Source: Candidatus Dormiibacterota bacterium
GTDB lineage: Bacteria; Chloroflexota; Dormibacteria; Dormibacterales; Dormibacteraceae
NCBI GenBank assembly: GCA_003169845.1
Contig: PNAG01000002.1
Span: 186,001-250,000, forward strand
DNA length: 64,000 nt
Direction: 5' to 3'
Below the pieces are notes generated by a model. It saw nothing but the letters and a program-made list of their open reading frames with translations, did no database searches and was not told where the DNA came from. Positions 60,600 through 64,000 of the stretch are shown here, piece after piece. Every line of letters begins with the position of its first letter. Within the stretch, counting starts at the first letter, position 1. The position numbers were made by a program, and so were the translations under genes.

Positions 60600-61409
60600 A
60601 TGTCGTTGGCGAGCTCAGTGAAGAGGTCCCCGAGCAAGGCGCTGGCGGAGGCGCCGAGGTATCCGGCTCCCGCGGTCGGCCACGCGGTTCGGATCATCAA
60701 CTATCTGATCGCCGCAGCTGACGGCGCCGGAGTCTCCGAGATCGCGCGGGCGCTTTCGATGAACAAGAGCACTTGCTTCGGGATCCTCAACACACTCATG
60801 TCCTTTCAGGTGCTCAGCAAGCATCCTCGCTACGCGATCTACCGTCTCGGCCCGCGTTTGGTGGAGTGGGGTACTGCCAGCCGGCGCCAGTTTTCTCGGC
60901 AGACGATCATTCACGAAAAGGTCGACGCCCTGGTCGCCGAGATCAAGCTCACCTGCTTGATCGGCCAGGTGCTGGCGGACGGCCATGGGATTGTGGTCGT
61001 GGATCGAGTCGAGCCTTCGCGCCCTGACGTTTCAACCCTACCCGTGGGTTATGTCGTGCCGATGTCCGGGCCCGCGATGGGAGGAATCGTCCTCGCCTAC
61101 ATGGATGACTCAGACGCGCTGAAGGAGGCCAACCGCCTCGGCCTGATCCGTGACGGGAAGACAGCCGAGTATCTCGCCGAGCTCCACGCCGTCCGAACTC
61201 GCGGCTACTCCACCAGCGCCGGGGGGTTTCGTTCCGAGGTCAACGCCGTGGCCGCGGCGATCACCCGCGGCCACACGGAGATCATCACCGTGCTGTGTAT
61301 CGTGGCCTTCGCGCATCACCTGCCGGTGGCGGATCTCGCCGCCCTCGGACGGCGCCTCGCCGCGACAGCCAGGCAGCTCGAAATGCACGAATCGGTCGCG
61401 ACGCTCTAA
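60600..61409 (+). CDS. IclR-family regulator 2
   Basis: The 269-residue protein has a winged helix at about residues 25-85 (AVRIINYLIAAADGAGVSEI, then MNKSTCFGILNTL) and an effector domain with VVDRVEPSRPDV and ITRGHTEIITVLC. It is closely similar to IclR 1, with nearly identical recognition-helix wording, so both may bind the same operators. It sits between MaoC genes 4 and 5. Confidence 0.88.
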   Translation: MSLASSVKRSPSKALAEAPRYPAPAVGHAVRIINYLIAAADGAGVSEIARALSMNKSTCFGILNTLMSFQVLSKHPRYAIYRLGPRLVEWGTASRRQFSRQTIIHEKVDALVAEIKLTCLIGQVLADGHGIVVVDRVEPSRPDVSTLPVGYVVPMSGPAMGGIVLAYMDDSDALKEANRLGLIRDGKTAEYLAELHAVRTRGYSTSAGGFRSEVNAVAAAITRGHTEIITVLCIVAFAHHLPVADLAALGRRLAATARQLEMHESVATL

Positions 61410-61414
61410 GCCGG

Positions 61415-61473
61415 TTGACAGCCAACGCTCGCTGAGCTAACCTTACTGCGAACGTCGTTCTCTCTATAGGACG
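61415..61473 (+). promoter_or_regulatory. promoter and operator (site H) of the MaoC 5 operon
   Basis: TTGACA (61415-61420), a 17-bp spacer and TAACCT (61438-61443) are followed after 12 bp by CGTTC-TCTCTATA-GGACG (61456-61473). It begins 5 bp after the IclR 2 stop. The layout is the same as at 38034-38091. Confidence 0.7.
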
Positions 61474-61514
61474 TTTCGCTCGGTACTGGCAGCCTGAACG
61501 CGTAGGAGATGCGA

Positions 61515-62651
61515 TTGGCAACGCAAGGTTCTGTCAAAGGCGTGATCACCGACGAAATGGTCGCCGACCTGAAATCCCGGATCGGGCGCGAGTTCAAAAC
61601 ACGCGAAGAACCGAACCTGACCGAGGCTTCCAAAGATGCCATCCGGCATTGGGCCAGAGACATCGGCGACATCGACCCCAAGTGGACCGACGAAGCCTAT
61701 GCGGCGGGCACTCGTTTCGGAGGGATCACCGCGCCCCCGAGCATCCTGTACGGATTTTCGACCATGGCGATCGGCGACCGGACCGGGCTTCCGGGCATCC
61801 ACTCATTTTTCGCCGGCGCCGACCATCGCTGGTACCGACCGATCCGGCGGAACGACACGATCACCCTGACGTGCGTCCTGAAAGACGTGATCGAGAAGTC
61901 AAGCAACTTTTCGCGTCGCATGTTCCAGCAGGTATCAGAGGTCACCTTCACGAACCAGGATGGTGAGGTGGTGGCGCGCTCATGGCCGTGGGGCATGCGC
62001 ACCGAACGAGGCACCGCCGTCGCCGTCGGCAAGTACAACAACCTGAAACTGGCGAGCTACACGCCCGAGGACATCGCCCGCATCGCCGAGATTTATGAGC
62101 ACGAACATGAGATGGTTCGTGGCGCGACGCCGCGTTACTGGGAGGACGTGAAGGTCGGAGAGAAGATCGGCCCGATGACTCGTGGGCCCTGGACTGCCAC
62201 GAACTCCATCTGCTTCCTCCACGCCCACGGCGGGCTCTTCATGAAGACTCACTCCTACTGGTTCGATTACCTCAAGCGCCACCCGCAGGCCGGCATACCG
62301 AACGAACAGGGAATCCCCGAGGGCCCCGTGCGCGGTCACTGGGACAGCAATTTTGCCCGCACGATCGGAGTGCCGGCCGCGTATGACTACGGCCCGGAGC
62401 GCATTTCGTGGTCGTGCACGCTCTTCACCTACTGGGCCGGGGACGACGGCTGGCTGAAGCGGCTCTATGTCGAGGTTCGCCGTTTCAACCTGATCGGAGA
62501 TCTCACGACGTTTGAAGCCAAGGTGACCGGCAAGCGCGTCGATGAGGACGGCGAGCACGTGGTGGAGTGTGAGTATCACGCGTTCGACCAGCGTGGCGAG
62601 GACCATACGATTGGGAAAGCGACCATCGTCCTGCCTACGAGGTCGGCCTGA
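61515..62651 (+). CDS. double-hotdog MaoC-type dehydratase 5
   Basis: TTG 61515 has GTAGGAG 6 nt upstream and gives 378 residues; ATG 61509 touches the ribosome site and is less likely. Motifs are DIGDIDPKWTDEAYA (Trp at the usual His) and GHWDSNFARTIGVPAAYDYG. It is the closest paralogue of copy 1. A CoA-transferase follows 13 bp downstream. Confidence 0.85.
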   Translation: MATQGSVKGVITDEMVADLKSRIGREFKTREEPNLTEASKDAIRHWARDIGDIDPKWTDEAYAAGTRFGGITAPPSILYGFSTMAIGDRTGLPGIHSFFAGADHRWYRPIRRNDTITLTCVLKDVIEKSSNFSRRMFQQVSEVTFTNQDGEVVARSWPWGMRTERGTAVAVGKYNNLKLASYTPEDIARIAEIYEHEHEMVRGATPRYWEDVKVGEKIGPMTRGPWTATNSICFLHAHGGLFMKTHSYWFDYLKRHPQAGIPNEQGIPEGPVRGHWDSNFARTIGVPAAYDYGPERISWSCTLFTYWAGDDGWLKRLYVEVRRFNLIGDLTTFEAKVTGKRVDEDGEHVVECEYHAFDQRGEDHTIGKATIVLPTRSA

Positions 62652-62664
62652 GCCCGGACCAACC

Positions 62665-63885
62665 GTGACGGCTCCACTGTCTGGCGTTCGCGTCCTGGAC
62701 TTCACCCGCTGGCTTGCCGGTCCCTACGCGACCACGATCCTCGGCGATATGGGTGCGGATGTCATCAAGATCGAAAAGCCGGGAGAGGGCGACGGGACTC
62801 GCAACGTCGATGACGTGTTTGTTGAGGGCTTGAGCTCTTACCACCTGGGTCTGAACCGCAGCAAGCGCAGCGTCGCGATCGACGTCGCCGATCCAGAGGG
62901 CCGCGACATCGTGAAGAAGCTGGCGGAGAGCGCAGACGTCGTGATCGAAAACTTCCGTCCGGACGTGATGTCACGACTGGGCCTCAGCTACGAAGTGATG
63001 AGCGCGATCAATTCTCGATTGATCTACTGCTCGATCTCCAGCTTTGGTCCCACCGGACCCTTGCAGCGCAAGGCCGGCATGGACCTGATCATTCAAGCGA
63101 TGGGCGGGGTGATGGGATTGACCGGCGAGCCCGGAGGTCTTCCGTACCGGGTGGGGGCGCCCATCGCCGATTTCGTTGGTGCCTATCAGGCGGTCGTAGG
63201 GGTGTCGCTTGCACTGCTTGCCCGGGCCCAAACCGGCCAGGGTCAGAAGGTGGACATCGCCCTGATGGACGGGCAGATGTCGCTGCTTGCGAACTACATG
63301 CCGGGCTTCTTCGTGAATGGCATCCCGTCAGGTCCTGTTGGCGTCGGCCATCCCCAGCTCGCGCCGTATCAGCTGTTCACGACGGCCGACGGGCACCTCA
63401 TCATCGCATGCCTCACGGAGGAGTTCTGGCGCAGGCTCTGCCGGGTCCTCGAGCTCGAGCCCCTCATCGATGACCCGCGCTTCCGCCGGAACGCTGACCG
63501 GGTCCAGAATCGCAGTGAGCTCATTCCACTCATCGATGCGGTGGTGTCTCGATACACAAGCGCGAAACTCACCGAGCGGCTCGACAAGGCGGACGTTCCG
63601 TGCGCCCCTGTCCAATCCCTGGCCGAGCTTTTCGACCATCCGCAGGTTAAGGAGAACGAGATGATCCTCGACCTGGTGCACCCGCGAGCCGGCGCATACA
63701 AGGCGATCGGCATGCCGGTCAAGCTGCGGGGAACGCCGGCACAGGTGCAGAGGCCTGCCGCAGAGCTGGGCGAGCACACCCGTGAAGTTCTGCGCGAGTT
63801 CCATGTCGACGAGGCAACGATCGACCGCCTGCTCGCGAAAGGCGTCCTCGAAGAATCCGCGGTGTCTGCCAAGACCGAGGCGTGA
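62665..63885 (+). CDS. family III CoA-transferase 5
   Basis: GTG 62665 gives 406 residues; the longer frame overlaps MaoC 5. Motifs are LAGPYATTILGDMGADVIKI, ENFRPDVMSRLGLS and VGAPIADFVGAYQA with the catalytic Asp. Cotranscription with MaoC 5 from operator H is likely. Confidence 0.9.
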   Translation: MTAPLSGVRVLDFTRWLAGPYATTILGDMGADVIKIEKPGEGDGTRNVDDVFVEGLSSYHLGLNRSKRSVAIDVADPEGRDIVKKLAESADVVIENFRPDVMSRLGLSYEVMSAINSRLIYCSISSFGPTGPLQRKAGMDLIIQAMGGVMGLTGEPGGLPYRVGAPIADFVGAYQAVVGVSLALLARAQTGQGQKVDIALMDGQMSLLANYMPGFFVNGIPSGPVGVGHPQLAPYQLFTTADGHLIIACLTEEFWRRLCRVLELEPLIDDPRFRRNADRVQNRSELIPLIDAVVSRYTSAKLTERLDKADVPCAPVQSLAELFDHPQVKENEMILDLVHPRAGAYKAIGMPVKLRGTPAQVQRPAAELGEHTREVLREFHVDEATIDRLLAKGVLEESAVSAKTEA

Positions 63886-63898
63886 GCTAAGCCGGTCA

Positions 63899-64000
63899 GT
63901 GGAGCTTGAAGGTCGTGTCGCAGTGGTCCTGGGTGGCACCAGCGGGGTCGGTCGCGCCGCGGTCCGGCAGCTCGTGGCGGAAGGCGCAAGGGTCGTGTTC
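63899..64000 (+). CDS. short-chain dehydrogenase (5' part, runs off the window)
   Basis: GTG 63899 opens a frame to the end of the window. The 34 visible residues contain RVAVVLGGTSGVGRAAVRQL, the TG-x-x-x-G-x-G-type nucleotide-binding start of a short-chain dehydrogenase/reductase. It lies 13 bp after CoA-transferase 5 and probably continues the operon. Confidence 0.75.
   Translation, partial: MELEGRVAVVLGGTSGVGRAAVRQLVAEGARVVF

Overview
The window is GC-rich bacterial DNA with frequent GTG and TTG starts and many overlapping start/stop codons. No rRNA or tRNA gene was recognised, so the host cannot be fixed. Gene content (an extracellular contractile injection system, UGA-encoded selenoproteins, XRE-TPR regulators, arrays of CoA-transferase and MaoC genes) suggests an uncultured soil bacterium near Chloroflexota, Dormibacterota or Actinomycetota. 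That placement is inference.

Region 1 (1-15.9 kb). After the tail of an unknown gene, a tandem-domain glycosyltransferase and a Cys-phosphatase, a nine-gene minus-strand operon (11876 down to 2108) encodes part of a contractile injection system: sheath, tube, a T4-baseplate-like zinc-ribbon protein, a Pro/Ala-rich protein, a DUF4255/IPT protein, an AAA+ ATPase, a small protein and a likely cargo with its partner. Spike, wedge, LysM and fibre genes are not in the window. A divergent membrane protein, a broken nitrobindin-like locus, a group II intron remnant, a 26-bp perfect palindrome, a 31-aa secreted-type peptide gene and an XRE-TPR regulator follow. The peptide and regulator resemble an RRNPP-type signalling pair.

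Region 2 (15.9-64 kb) is a catabolic and transport island. Its signature is three copies of a two-gene module: a small UGSC-family selenoprotein (in-frame TGA decoded as Sec, with a hairpin 11 nt downstream) plus a ~355-aa partner with two invariant cysteines. Around them lie two complete LivHMGF-plus-binding-protein transporters, five family III CoA-transferases, five double-hotdog MaoC dehydratases, two enoyl-CoA hydratases, a CoA hydrolase/transferase, an AtuA pair, a citrate synthase, an HTH-citrate-synthase fusion lacking a catalytic His, a MmgE/PrpD protein, two metallo-beta-lactamase-fold hydrolases, two MFS transporters, a split chromate transporter and two IclR regulators.

Ten related 18-bp inverted repeats (consensus CGTTCTGTCTGTAGAACG, i.e. 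GTTC-N8-GAAC) lie in front of the UGSC modules, transporters, MaoC and isochorismatase-like genes, in several cases 7-12 bp downstream of a TTGAC-N17/18-TA---T promoter. They tie the island into one regulon, probably controlled by the IclR proteins. A reasonable model is import of an organic acid or amide, activation to a CoA thioester, (de)hydration and a selenoenzyme redox step, with products entering central metabolism as acetyl- or propionyl-CoA. The substrate cannot be read from the sequence.
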